From positions 1 to 37,013 of the IMG/VR virus record IMGVR_UViG_3300050343_000210: DNA of 37,013 nt; one strand, written 5' to 3'. The position numbers and the translations under genes are program-made. How positions within the stretch are numbered: the stretch's first letter is position 1; every line of letters starts with the position of its first letter. The notes under the pieces are model-generated. The model saw only the letters and a list, made by a program, of their open reading frames with translations. It searched no databases and was not told where the DNA came from. Below, one piece after another: positions 17,036 to 24,535 of this stretch. This DNA is from a virus.

Positions 17036-17884
17036 GCCTATATGCTCCATTCGCTTTCGGTTTATCTCATCATACCGGGGATCCATGCTGTTCATTTCCT
17101 GCAGGGTGTTGAATAGCTCAATGGCCCGGTCTCTATGCTCAGACGGAGTCAGTGCTCTGGCATCAGTCTTAACCTGCTGGACAAACTGGCTACCCTCATC
17201 ACCCATCTCCATCATCTTACTGACAAGGGAGTCGTAGACAATGACCAGATCAGCATCGATCTTGCCGGCAGTAATAGCATCAACGTACTCAGTTGCTGCC
17301 CCTGATTGCTCCAGTGCAGACGCTATGCGCCCCAGCTTCTCAGCCTTGGCAGCACCCATGATCGAATCCAGCTTATCGCTCTGCTCCTTCTCCCACGCAG
17401 TAGCCTTCTCACCACTGGCTATTTGGGTAGCAAGGGCTTTGTTGGCATAGTCCTCAAACTGCTTCTGACCCCACTTATGCTCAAGAGCAAACTGAGTGAT
17501 ATCAGCCACAGCAGCAGGATCCAGTCCTTCAGGGATCTTATAACCAGAGGCATCTTCAGGAGGAAGGGTGTCCTCACCCTCAGTCACTACCCGCAGATCA
17601 TCCCACAGTGAAAGGATCCGCTCCCGGGTCTGCTGTTTAGATTCATCAGAAGAATCAGGTGATGGGATCTTAATGTGAGTCTCGCTCATATTCCCCTGTA
17701 GCTGGGCAAAATTATCCAGTGCAGCCCTTGCCTCTTCAGGTGAGCGGATAGTCCCATCCTTCAATGGCCTCAGCCCGGGGGCATCCCTCAATACTTCAGG
17801 TAGTCCACTCACCCAATCACTGGGTAATGATTCATCAACCTTGGTAGTCACCTCCGGGGTGGCCGTAGTTGTGTCGTCACTCAT
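17018..17884 (-). CDS. Scaffolding protein, 288 aa
   Basis: ATG 17884 overlaps the stop of the small upstream gene (ATGA). The protein is acidic, low in aromatics and largely helical, with a Thr/Glu-rich disordered start (DDTTTATPEVTTK). Residues ~130-200 (ALEHKWGQKQFEDYANKALATQIASGEKATAWEKEQ) resemble scaffold proteins of T7-like and related podoviruses. The C-terminus is basic (RYDEINRKRMEHIGLSREH), as expected for the coat-binding end. Scaffolds guide procapsid assembly and leave or are degraded before packaging. Position between portal and capsid supports the assignment. Confidence 0.82.
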   Translation of the reverse strand: MSDDTTTATPEVTTKVDESLPSDWVSGLPEVLRDAPGLRPLKDGTIRSPEEARAALDNFAQLQGNMSETHIKIPSPDSSDESKQQTRERILSLWDDLRVVTEGEDTLPPEDASGYKIPEGLDPAAVADITQFALEHKWGQKQFEDYANKALATQIASGEKATAWEKEQSDKLDSIMGAAKAEKLGRIASALEQSGAATEYVDAITAGKIDADLVIVYDSLVSKMMEMGDEGSQFVQQVKTDARALTPSEHRDRAIELFNTLQEMNSMDPRYDEINRKRMEHIGLSREH

Positions 17885-18084
17885 CGTTCAAGATCCTCTG
17901 CTAGTTGATAACTCTCAAGTAATCGGTACGCCTCAAGCAGTGCAGCGTTATACGCCATCTCTGCTATGTCGGTGCTAAATACGCTGGCTGAACCCCATGC
18001 AATCTTCAGGTCAGCCATCAACTCCTGCCCATCCTTACTGTTCAATGCCCTATGGAACTTGGCTACCTGTGCGCCTCTTTCCAT
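17881..18084 (-). CDS. Small helical protein between portal and scaffold, 67 aa
   Basis: The start overlaps the portal stop (TAATG) and the stop overlaps the scaffold start (ATGA), so it is translated as part of the head operon. The protein is helical (ELMADLKIAWGSASVFSTDIAEMAYNAALLEAYRLLE) without motifs I can name. T7-like phages often have a small head-assembly gene here; a role as head or packaging accessory is inferred from position. Confidence 0.65.
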   Translation of the reverse strand: MERGAQVAKFHRALNSKDGQELMADLKIAWGSASVFSTDIAEMAYNAALLEAYRLLESYQLAEDLER

Positions 18085-19712
18085 TATTCAGTCACCTCTT
18101 GGGCCTGCATTGCATTGCCCTCCTGCTCGGCAACCTCAGCAGCCTGCATTCTCTCCATCATCTCCTGCCTCTGTGCCTGCATTTTCTTGATCTCGGAGTC
18201 ATCACGCATGATTGCACCCGGAGTGTTCAGCTTCTCGCTAATCTCCCTGATACTGGCAACCACATCAATCGCGTCCAGCACATCAGGCCAAGCCTGTGCA
18301 GTGTTAGCTGCCACCCCAAGTACACGCTCAATGGCAGCAACGCCATCAGAGCTCTGCGCCCGGGCAAGGGATCCAAGATAAACAATATCGAGGTTCTGAT
18401 CAGGGTCATTGGTAATGGCCTCTGGTATCGGAGGCAACTGCTCGGCCCTGACCAGCATATTGAAACACCGCTCAATCAGGGGATTGAGGATATCATTACG
18501 GATCTGACCAAGAGTTGCAGCCATATACCGCTGCATCCTCTCGTATCTGATCTGTGCCTCAGTAGCTGTCATGGGCTGGGCCTGAGACTGGGGGAAGTCC
18601 AGCGTGTCAGTCATGTAGTAAGTACGGATGTTGTCCTGCAGTCTGGCAATCTCAGTATCCATATCAATGTTACCCGGACCTGAAGGCATAGGAGCGATAC
18701 CCGCAATGCTCCTGACCACGCTCACCGTGCCGGCATTGAGGTTGAGCTGACTGATATTGGCGCTCTCCTGCACCAACAAGGGCCAGTCATTAGACTTGGC
18801 AGCCTTTCGCTGGTTAGACCTGATCGCCTCATTCAGGGAAAGCACATCAGCAAGGGCATACATCGAGGGTGAGTTGCCCCACTGACTGGAGTTGGTTGTC
18901 TCCCAGCGCCCTACAAAGGCTGACATCTCATAGTAACCACCTTCCTTACCAATGACGCAGGAGTCACTCAATCGGATGTAGGAGTAGGCAAAGGGTCTCG
19001 CACTGGGCGCTAACTTCTGGCCCCAGCCCAAGACTCTGTTGTTCCGGGGGTAGACGCAGAACAGTATCTCAATCTTGTCGGTGTTGCCGTCCTCGTCCAG
19101 CTTCCTGATATCTTCAGGGGTATCCTCGCCAAACTGACGGACAATCTTGGCAGGCTCCCACTCCAGCTTGCGATAGAACCTGACAGCACCGCCGTTCAGA
19201 TCCTCCTCAAAGTACGCCTCCTTCAGGGGGACAGAGATGAAGTTAAGGCCAGTCCATTCTTTGCCCGGCCTCTCCTCCAGTGTGAGTACGGCAGTGCCGT
19301 AGCCCACCAGATCCTGATACACCTTATTGATCTCAAGATCGAAATTGGAGTCCTGTAGCTCGTAGTAGATCCTGTTACTGACAGCCTGCAGCCAGCTAAT
19401 AGCCTGCGTATTCTTATTGAGCGCCTCACTACGGAAGCGAATATCAAACCATTTAAGGGTAGGGGAAGTCACATCACCGTGCAGCCGGGACGCTAGGTTC
19501 TTGGCACCTTGGGTAGCAGTAGAGTCATAGACCTTACGCGCCTCATTCCAGTCAACCGAGGACTCAGACTTCTGATCTTGAAAGAACCGGCCCCGGTAGG
19601 GCATGACAAACTGGGTAATCGCGTCCCAATTCCGCTGGACGGTCTGTCGATCAGAGTGTTCCTGCCTGTACCGCTTAACCAGATCCCTACTTATCTCCGT
19701 GGATTCACCCAT
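18084..19712 (-). CDS. Portal (head-to-tail connector) protein, 542 aa
   Basis: The protein belongs to the T7 gp8-type head-tail connector family. An N-terminal 'R.R....WDAITQFVMPYRGRF' segment is followed by YDSTATQGAKNLASRLHGDVTSP, KWFDI, then YELQDSNFDLEINKVYQDLVGYGTAVLTLEE. Later come a segment with PLLVQESANI and a helical stem with TATEAQIRYERMQR. The C-terminus is a Met/Gln-rich barrel helix (MQAQRQEMMERMQAAEVAEQEG). Twelve copies form the channel for DNA entry and exit and dock terminase and gp11. GGAG precedes ATG 19712. Length is normal for the family (about 535-560). Confidence 0.92.
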   Translation of the reverse strand: MGESTEISRDLVKRYRQEHSDRQTVQRNWDAITQFVMPYRGRFFQDQKSESSVDWNEARKVYDSTATQGAKNLASRLHGDVTSPTLKWFDIRFRSEALNKNTQAISWLQAVSNRIYYELQDSNFDLEINKVYQDLVGYGTAVLTLEERPGKEWTGLNFISVPLKEAYFEEDLNGGAVRFYRKLEWEPAKIVRQFGEDTPEDIRKLDEDGNTDKIEILFCVYPRNNRVLGWGQKLAPSARPFAYSYIRLSDSCVIGKEGGYYEMSAFVGRWETTNSSQWGNSPSMYALADVLSLNEAIRSNQRKAAKSNDWPLLVQESANISQLNLNAGTVSVVRSIAGIAPMPSGPGNIDMDTEIARLQDNIRTYYMTDTLDFPQSQAQPMTATEAQIRYERMQRYMAATLGQIRNDILNPLIERCFNMLVRAEQLPPIPEAITNDPDQNLDIVYLGSLARAQSSDGVAAIERVLGVAANTAQAWPDVLDAIDVVASIREISEKLNTPGAIMRDDSEIKKMQAQRQEMMERMQAAEVAEQEGNAMQAQEVTE

Positions 19713-19769
19713 TATCTACTCCAGCTTGATCAATTGTTGAGCAATGATGCCTATTTTCTGATCAAAAGG

Positions 19770-21248
19770 CTACCGATTCACCGCTATTCTCCCTGACAGG
19801 CCAGTTAAACCCAGTATTGCTGTTCGTTCAGCAGCCATGAGCACCGCATCAGCCCTATCTGTTGATCGACCAAGACGCTTAATAATGTCTTTCTTGGACT
19901 CAACCATGATCCCGTTGGCCCGGAGCTGGTAGGTAGGGGCGCATAGTTCTGCCTTCAGCCGCTGATCTTTGGGTAATGCAACGCCAAACCCGTTGTCCGG
20001 GTTGAGGATATCCCTGAACGCCCACCATAACTGAGCTCTCTTATTGCCAAACGAGTGAATACCAGACCAGTCAGTGTCATTCTTGGCAGCCTCAGCCACG
20101 TTGATAGGCACAACCCGGTTATGGATATACATTCCAAGGATGTCCACTACACTCGCACCGATACCGATAACGTCAGTGTGTACAGGGCATTGAGACATTC
20201 CTAGTAACTCAATCACATTCTTGGCTACAGTCTGACCATCAGGGACTTCATGCCCCTCCCACTCCTGCAGCTCATGGAAGTACCAGTCCTCCCGGCATGA
20301 TAGTACCGTTGAGTCTCGGCCACCTCTTGATGGATCCAGCCCTGCGCTCACTATCCTCGTGGGATCGAATAGCCTTGGCTCCCATCGATTCATCGCCTCA
20401 TCTACCCATTGACTGGGAATGACCTGCCACTCACTGTCCTCTTGGCCTGCAGTGAAGTCTCCGTATAGCATCTGGCTACGCAGAGGCTCAGGCATAGCTT
20501 GGAGCTGGGCCATGTAGTCAGAGTCCATCAGGTATTTATTATCAGTGACCTTGGCCGGGATGAAACTTCTGGACTTGGGAGTAATCAGCTCCTCGCCGTG
20601 CATGAATGGCTCACCATCAGGGCGCTCAATATCCTTTCCCCCAATCGTTGTATACCAGCGCAGATCCCCGGGCATAGCAGGGTTAGGGTGATTGGGATCT
20701 AGCCAAGGGGCAAACATCCTAATCAGCCACTGACCATCTGCATTGGTTGGAGGGTTGGAGCACAGAAGGACTCTAGTTCTTTGGCCCGGGGTTGTAGTCC
20801 TTACCCAGCCCATCAGGAACCTGACTTGTTGCTCCAGCATATTGGCAGCTTCATCAATAATAAGGCAGTCCCTTTCGCGCCCTTGATAACGCATCTCATC
20901 CCCAAGGTTAGGGGTTGAGCCGAACACTATCTTACGCTTGATACCGTCCCACTCAGGGATCTTCCACTCCCGGACAGATCCACTATAGCCATCACGCATA
21001 GGGTCAATGGTACGCGCTAACTCATCGAGTACACCGCCTAGCTGGGTTGCCTCTCGGCGTATGAATAGGGTCTCACGGTGTCTGGTGATTGATAACCCTA
21101 CAGCGAGGGATGTCTTGCCACCGCCTGCAGCCCCTCCATAGAGGAGTACATCAGCAGGATGGAAGTAGGCTTCTGATTGAGGTCCGGGCTGTGCCTTCCA
21201 AGGGAATGAATCAATGTAGCTCTGGGCTTGTTCCTTTGTCAGTGTCAT
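19770..21248 (-). CDS. terL: Terminase large subunit, 492 aa
   Basis: The ATPase-nuclease motor of DNA packaging. Walker A GGAAGGGKTS is at residues 38-47 and Walker B LIIDEA at about 129-134, followed by the coupling region LLCSNPP. The C-terminal RNase H-like nuclease shows SAGLDPSRGGRDSTVLS (Asp305), a DVIGIGASVVDIL strand and the final acidic cluster STDRADAVLMA. Residues are consistent with an active enzyme, and length is normal. The start overlaps the small-subunit gene by 38 bases. The packaging mode (headful or site-specific) cannot be assigned from this sequence, but circular closure of the window suits headful packaging or collapsed terminal repeats. Confidence 0.94.
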   Translation of the reverse strand: MTLTKEQAQSYIDSFPWKAQPGPQSEAYFHPADVLLYGGAAGGGKTSLAVGLSITRHRETLFIRREATQLGGVLDELARTIDPMRDGYSGSVREWKIPEWDGIKRKIVFGSTPNLGDEMRYQGRERDCLIIDEAANMLEQQVRFLMGWVRTTTPGQRTRVLLCSNPPTNADGQWLIRMFAPWLDPNHPNPAMPGDLRWYTTIGGKDIERPDGEPFMHGEELITPKSRSFIPAKVTDNKYLMDSDYMAQLQAMPEPLRSQMLYGDFTAGQEDSEWQVIPSQWVDEAMNRWEPRLFDPTRIVSAGLDPSRGGRDSTVLSCREDWYFHELQEWEGHEVPDGQTVAKNVIELLGMSQCPVHTDVIGIGASVVDILGMYIHNRVVPINVAEAAKNDTDWSGIHSFGNKRAQLWWAFRDILNPDNGFGVALPKDQRLKAELCAPTYQLRANGIMVESKKDIIKRLGRSTDRADAVLMAAERTAILGLTGLSGRIAVNR

Positions 21249-21519
21249 TACTGGTGAACAATCCTCGTAACGTCTCTTCAGTGATTTGGGTAGTATCTAT
21301 GGTGACCGTTTGATCAACAGACATATCAACCTGCTTTGGTGCGTATGCAGCCATTCTCTGTACTGTTCCAACAAAGTCCTCCTTCAGTGCAGCTTCCATT
21401 AGCTTATCTGCATCACCCCTAAGCTCTAGCTTCTCCAGTGCTCGGTCAAACATAGACCGTATTCTTGGAGCGAAGTCCTTTCCCCCGGCTCTCTTTCCAC
21501 TGTTACTGTTTCCAGCCAT
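21211..21519 (-). CDS. terS: Terminase small subunit (putative), 102 aa
   Basis: The gene precedes and overlaps terL, the standard place for the DNA-recognition subunit. The chain starts Gly/Ser/Lys-rich (AGNSNSGKRAGGKDFAPRI). It then has a helical core (RSMFDRALEKLELRGDADKLMEAALKEDFVGTVQRMAAYAPKQ) that resembles the oligomerisation core of small terminases from podoviruses, and an acidic-polar end. No clear HTH is visible. The assignment depends mainly on position and size. The AT-rich gap upstream (21520-21559) holds only a weak GGA ribosome site. Confidence 0.75.
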   Translation of the reverse strand: MAGNSNSGKRAGGKDFAPRIRSMFDRALEKLELRGDADKLMEAALKEDFVGTVQRMAAYAPKQVDMSVDQTVTIDTTQITEETLRGLFTSNDTDKGTSPELH

Positions 21520-21559
21520 TAATATATTCCAATAAGCATTTGAATTGATTAATTATTGA

Positions 21560-21910
21560 TCACATTACTACTTTCGGGGCTTTGTATCTAGTCTCCCTTG
21601 GCATGATCTGGGCCGGCATATCGAGGTTAGGAGGGTATCCGAAGTCAACCTCGCCCTCACTATCAGGGTATTTCTCACCAAATAGAACGTCTTCAGAGGT
21701 GTTAACCACCATGCCATAGATTGCCGGGTTGAAGTCATGGAGGTGTGCAGTCCTGATCAATCCTTCCCAACTGGGGATGACAATGTGACACCTTGAGCCT
21801 TCGATCACCTCAACCTCAGCCAGTACGGTCTTTCCTCGCTTGGCAAACACCCGGTCATCACCCATATCAGACCATTGGGAGTTGTCTTCAGGGATAAAGA
21901 CCTCGGCCAT
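21560..21910 (-). CDS. Unknown protein, 116 aa
   Basis: ATG 21910 is preferred over GTG 21922, which sits too close to its AAGG. The protein is soluble, with an acidic start (VFIPEDNSQWSDMGDDRVFAKRGK), a beta-rich middle (VLAEVEVIEGSRCHIVIPSWEGLIRTAHLHDFNPAIYGMVV) and a Pro/Met-rich end. I recognise no family or catalytic motif. It lies between the NinG-like gene and terS, at the turn from replication to packaging genes. A regulatory or packaging accessory role is possible but unsupported. Confidence 0.62.
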   Translation of the reverse strand: MAEVFIPEDNSQWSDMGDDRVFAKRGKTVLAEVEVIEGSRCHIVIPSWEGLIRTAHLHDFNPAIYGMVVNTSEDVLFGEKYPDSEGEVDFGYPPNLDMPAQIMPRETRYKAPKVVM

Positions 21911-21987
21911 AGACTTACCCACACCTTGTTGCTTCAGGATCCCCTGAATGATGTGAGCAGCTATCCGTCTGGTTCTTAGTGAGTTAC

Positions 21988-22401
21988 TTATAATCCTTTG
22001 ATCCCCCTGATCTCGCTCTCGTAGTGCTTGAGATCCTCAATGATACCCAATATCTCTACCCGGGAGTACTTTCGTACCTCTGTTTTTGTCTGCAGCAGGT
22101 TATCCACAAAGGCCCGACCATAGGTATCGATCATAAACAGGGTGTATTCCTTGTAAGCCCCGCCCTTAAAGCCGTTACAGCCTTTACATTGGGGGTGGAT
22201 ATTCTCCTCCAAGAGCTTGTGAACAGTGTGTGTCCTGCTAATGAAGTGTCCTCCATCACATTCCTGCCAGTGACAGACCTTGCCACAGGTGACGCAGGTA
22301 CAATACCCATCCTCGGAGGCTTTCATCCTGACAATCCGCTGCAGGATGACCGCAGCATCGTTAGTCAGCCGGGCTATAGTCTTCCCTGTCTTCTTCTTCA
22401 C
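21988..22401 (-). CDS. NinG/Rap-like recombination nuclease, 137 aa
   Basis: The protein has the Cys/His layout of lambda NinG (Rap): CTCVTCGK (C34, C36, C39), then ECDGGHFISR with His52, HPQCKGCNGFKGG with C72 and C75, and a helical end. In lambda this HNH-like, metal-dependent protein binds and cleaves branched DNA (Holliday junctions and D-loops), working with Red recombination. Here it would partner the annealing protein encoded at 28.4 kb. GTG 22401 overlaps the previous TGA (GTGA). At 137 residues it is shorter than lambda NinG (about 200), lacking the N-terminal extension. Confidence 0.82.
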   Translation of the reverse strand: MKKKTGKTIARLTNDAAVILQRIVRMKASEDGYCTCVTCGKVCHWQECDGGHFISRTHTVHKLLEENIHPQCKGCNGFKGGAYKEYTLFMIDTYGRAFVDNLLQTKTEVRKYSRVEILGIIEDLKHYESEIRGIKGL

Positions 22402-22595
22402 GCTTGGCTTCTTCTGCGATCGTTGTCAGTGCGCCGGCGATCAGCACGAGGCTTGCTGCGATCTGCTCGATGGCTGCGATGAGTTGATCTTCTCTCATTC
22501 TTTTTCTCCAGTTGTCTACGGATTTCTGACAGCTCTACTGCCATTGCACGAACTGAAGTATTCAGCTCGATCATAATATCTTTTTCGTCTTTCAT
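22398..22595 (-). CDS. Small coiled-coil protein with basic Arg-rich tail, 65 aa
   Basis: ATG 22595 overlaps the NinB-like stop and its own stop overlaps the NinG start, so it is part of the chain. Residues 1-34 form an amphipathic helix (IELNTSVRAMAVELSEIRRQLEKK). The rest is an Arg/His/Asp-rich disordered tail (RADRSKPRADRRRTDNDRRR) likely to bind nucleic acid. Family unknown. A coiled-coil adaptor for the neighbouring recombination proteins is an inference. Confidence 0.55.
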   Translation of the reverse strand: MKDEKDIMIELNTSVRAMAVELSEIRRQLEKKNERRSTHRSHRADRSKPRADRRRTDNDRRRSQA

Positions 22596-22969
22596 GGTTT
22601 AGCCCTCGTATAGGGTATTTGATTCTCGTCTAGGTAAACGTGCATTTGCTCAATAAACGCTGCCATCTCATCCCGGGTGTAGTCAGAGAACGACTTGAGC
22701 CTTGCACCTCGATCCCCGGTTATCAGGGAGGTACACACTGTAATCACCCCAAAGGCCACCTTAGCATCACGCTTGGAGTCCTCCGGGCTTGCTTGCTTGT
22801 AGGCAGCCACCGCGTTACACAACGAGTGAGCATACCGTATCTGCTTCAGTGTCTTGGGATGATGCACCTCAGACACCTTGCACTGGAACGGCAGCCCCCG
22901 GGACTTGATCGCTGCAATCAGGTAATCCCGCTGATCCTCATTCCTGATAACACTATGGATCCCCTGCAC
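22592..22969 (-). CDS. NinB-like recombination mediator (putative), 125 aa
   Basis: The chain shows an N-terminal beta-alpha segment (RDYLIAAIKSRGLPFQCKVSE), then KTLKQIRYAHSLCNAVAAYKQ and, near the end, YTRDEMAAFIEQMHVYLDENQIPY. This matches the layout of NinB-type proteins ('R...QN.....W......' followed by MxxFIExVxxxAxexGI). Lambda NinB (Orf) binds ssDNA and SSB and supplies RecFOR-like loading of recombinases. Placement just before a NinG-like gene agrees with the lambda nin region. Similarity is only moderate by eye, so the call is tentative. Confidence 0.6.
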   Translation of the reverse strand: MQGIHSVIRNEDQRDYLIAAIKSRGLPFQCKVSEVHHPKTLKQIRYAHSLCNAVAAYKQASPEDSKRDAKVAFGVITVCTSLITGDRGARLKSFSDYTRDEMAAFIEQMHVYLDENQIPYTRAKP

Positions 22970-22984
22970 TCTACACCTCCTTGC

Positions 22985-23242
22985 TCATATCCACGCACCG
23001 TGCCGGTACTGGGTGAATACATCCTCTGTGGGCCTGATAGGGCGCTCGTAGTAAGCATTCGTGGATCCACGCTGGCGACCACCCTTCCCATACCTCTTCT
23101 GCAGGACAGTCTCCATATCGTGGCCCTTGCGTAACCGTATAATCAGGGTCTCTTCACTCACCCCGAGCTCCTTTGCCCAGTACCTGAGTGTATGTTCCCG
23201 GCCATCAGGGTGAGTCAGTGTCATATCTCGCATTACTTTCAT
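22985..23242 (-). CDS. Small helix-turn-helix protein, 85 aa
   Basis: ATG 23242 overlaps the upstream TGA and follows GGAGG. A longer TTG start is unlikely. After a short strand-rich lead (MTLTHPDGREHTLRY) comes WAKELGVSEETLIIRLRKGHDMETVLQ, a helix-turn-helix of the kind found in NUMOD-type and other small phage DNA-binding proteins. A basic Gly/Arg stretch (RYGKGGRQRGSTN) follows. It probably binds DNA; whether it regulates late genes or assists replication is not known. Confidence 0.62.
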   Translation of the reverse strand: MKVMRDMTLTHPDGREHTLRYWAKELGVSEETLIIRLRKGHDMETVLQKRYGKGGRQRGSTNAYYERPIRPTEDVFTQYRHGAWI

Positions 23243-23709
23243 CCCCAAACCTCCTTCAGCTTGTATTCGTCAGGGATGGCATCAGGCATATCAAATTTGT
23301 GCGCCTCATGGTTGACGATGTGCATATACCTATCGGCTAACTCATCATCGACACGACTGCTGGCGAAAACACCGTCAAAATTCCGTGACCCGGCACACAA
23401 GGCGTTGTTAAACCACATCCACGCCTTCGCTATTTCAGGGGGGCAGTTCGTAGTGGGTGGTGGGGGCAGCTCATTGCGTCCATGCTGCTGGCTCATATTG
23501 TCCACAATGCTCAGTATGTCGGCAGGCTTGGGTGCAAACTTACCAACCTTGGTGTGTTCAATCAGCGCCTTCTTGAGTCGATCAACACCCTTGTCTTTGC
23601 AAGCCGTCCACCAAAATGATGCCTGCATTCTGTCCACCTCTTTGTTGTAAAAGTGCATGGTCTGCGTCAGGGCATAAAGAAAATCTTCTTTCTCAACCTT
23701 AGATTCCAT
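23239..23709 (-). CDS. Putative helicase loader (P / G39P-like), 156 aa
   Basis: The gene lies directly after the O-like initiator with a TAATG overlap, the place of a helicase loader in lambdoid genomes. The sequence shows a helical N-terminus with FLYALTQTMHFYNKEVDRMQASFWWTAC. It continues with ALIEHTKVGKFAPKPADILSIVD, a 'W...L....A...H....FaPkpadIl' pattern shared with G39P-type loaders and lambda P-like proteins. A Pro/Thr linker leads to a second helical part. Such proteins recruit host DnaB to the initiator-bound origin. No Walker motif is present, so it is not DnaC-like. Confidence 0.6.
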   Translation of the reverse strand: MESKVEKEDFLYALTQTMHFYNKEVDRMQASFWWTACKDKGVDRLKKALIEHTKVGKFAPKPADILSIVDNMSQQHGRNELPPPPTTNCPPEIAKAWMWFNNALCAGSRNFDGVFASSRVDDELADRYMHIVNHEAHKFDMPDAIPDEYKLKEVWG

Positions 23710-24428
23710 TAGATATTCTCCGTTAGGTCTTCAACTTCATCGAAGTTTATGGGGTTGGGTTTTTTGAATTCAGGCCGGGGGATAATTTCATCCTCCCACC
23801 GCTGTTGGTTTAGGTAGGGGGCAGGGCCGGGGATATATTGCTTATCCTTTCCTGTGTCCCACGCACCCAACTCAACACGATCAACAATGTCTTTCATAAT
23901 TCGGTTAATCAGTGCTGGCTGTGGATTCAATTTGTCCCACGCTTTTTTAGCTGATGATCTGCCAACTTTTTTAGGGTAAGCACAATAGAATTCATCGAAG
24001 GGGACTATAGGGGTTACTTGGGTGTTTAATTGGGTGTTTAAAGATGGGTGTTTTATAGGAACTAGCTTCCCTACCCCATAGGAACTAGCTTCCCTATCAA
24101 TAGGAAGTAGGTTCCTATCAATAGGAAGTAGGTTCCTATCTGATTCTGCTAGGATTACAGTGTATTTGTTGGAGGTTTTCACCCCCTTTTCAGTCCGAGC
24201 CTCCCAGTCAATAAGCCCAGCTTCCTTCAGCCTGTTTTGAGCGTCATTGATTGCTCTGGAGGTACAGCCACAATCTCTAGCTAGAGTCGTTTTTGATGCC
24301 CATGATTTGCCATGTTTGTCTGCACGATCCGCGAGGATGATTAGAAGCAGCTTACTAAGAGTGTTTTCTACTGGCTGTTTGACCGCCCAGAAAAGGTAGT
24401 CAGCAGGTTTTACTTTGGTCTTCGTCAT
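23709..24428 (-). CDS. Lambda O-like replication initiator carrying the origin, 239 aa
   Basis: ATG 24428 is preferred: the first ATG (24446) would leave a 13-base leader without a ribosome site, and a GTG at 24515 lies in the terminator. Residues ~5-95 form a winged helix (PADYLFWAVKQP, SKTTLARDCGCTSRAINDAQNRLKEAGLI) that should bind iterons. Residues ~100-150 are encoded by the iteron array itself (DRNLLPIDRNLLPIDRE). The C-terminus (FDEFYCAYPKKVGRSSAKKAW, then YIPGPAPYLNQQRWEDE) is a common phage-initiator tail that contacts the loader. Binding of the initiator to iterons in its own gene and recruitment of the loader encoded next is the lambda arrangement. Confidence 0.83.
   Translation of the reverse strand: MTKTKVKPADYLFWAVKQPVENTLSKLLLIILADRADKHGKSWASKTTLARDCGCTSRAINDAQNRLKEAGLIDWEARTEKGVKTSNKYTVILAESDRNLLPIDRNLLPIDREASSYGVGKLVPIKHPSLNTQLNTQVTPIVPFDEFYCAYPKKVGRSSAKKAWDKLNPQPALINRIMKDIVDRVELGAWDTGKDKQYIPGPAPYLNQQRWEDEIIPRPEFKKPNPINFDEVEDLTENI
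24018..24055. repeat. AT-richer tandem 12-mers next to the iterons (possible unwinding element)
   Basis: TTGGGTGTTTAA occurs twice in perfect tandem (24018-24029, 24030-24041) and a third, altered copy (GATGGGTGTTTTA) follows to 24055, where the first iteron starts. Tandem 12-13-mers beside initiator sites are typical of origin unwinding elements. Here they are also coding sequence of the initiator (NTQLNTQ). Confidence 0.6.
24055..24138. repeat. Four palindromic iterons: candidate replication origin
   Basis: Four repeats start at 24055, 24078, 24100 and 24121. The first two read ATAGGAACTAGCTTCCCTA and the last two ATAGGAAGTAGGTTCCTA. Each is an imperfect palindrome with TAGGAA/TTCC arms. 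Spacing is 23, 22 and 21 bases, about two helical turns, so proteins bound to them face the same side. They lie inside the initiator gene, as the four lambda O iterons do. Confidence 0.82.
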
Positions 24429-24465
24429 TGGTAGGATTACTTCCATTGTTTGTTGTCGCAGATAA

Positions 24466-24494
24466 ACAATACTTGCCAGCTCCCCGCTCGTCAA
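24466..24494 (-). promoter_or_regulatory. Sigma-70 promoter for the replication operon
   Basis: On the minus strand TTGACG (24494-24489), exactly 17 bases, and TATTGT (24471-24466) form a good promoter, starting just after the terminator hairpin. A start near 24459 gives a leader of about 30 bases to ATG 24428. Transcription from here also passes through the iterons, which can activate an origin of lambda type. Confidence 0.7.
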
Positions 24495-24497
24495 GTT

Positions 24498-24535
24498 AAA
24501 AGCCCCGGCCCTCACAGGTTGGGGCTTTTTTTATA
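24498..24535 (-). terminator. Hairpin terminator between early and replication operons
   Basis: On the minus strand AAAGCCCC and GGGGCTTTT pair around a 14-base loop, followed by a T-run. The A/T flanks on both sides allow function in both directions. It directly follows the stop of the PD-(D/E)XK gene (24531) and precedes the replication promoter. Confidence 0.8.

Noticed and set aside
16928-17237. Plus-strand frames near the capsid leader
   Set aside because: They are antisense to the scaffold gene and its leader and show no start signals or recognisable protein pattern.
24055-24138. CRISPR array
   Set aside because: The repeats are palindromic with 3-4-base gaps, lie inside a coding region and number only four; they fit initiator iterons.
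24429-24515. Longer N-terminus of the initiator starting at GTG 24515
   Set aside because: That start lies in the terminator hairpin and upstream of the promoter -10 region, so it would not be on the transcript from this promoter.
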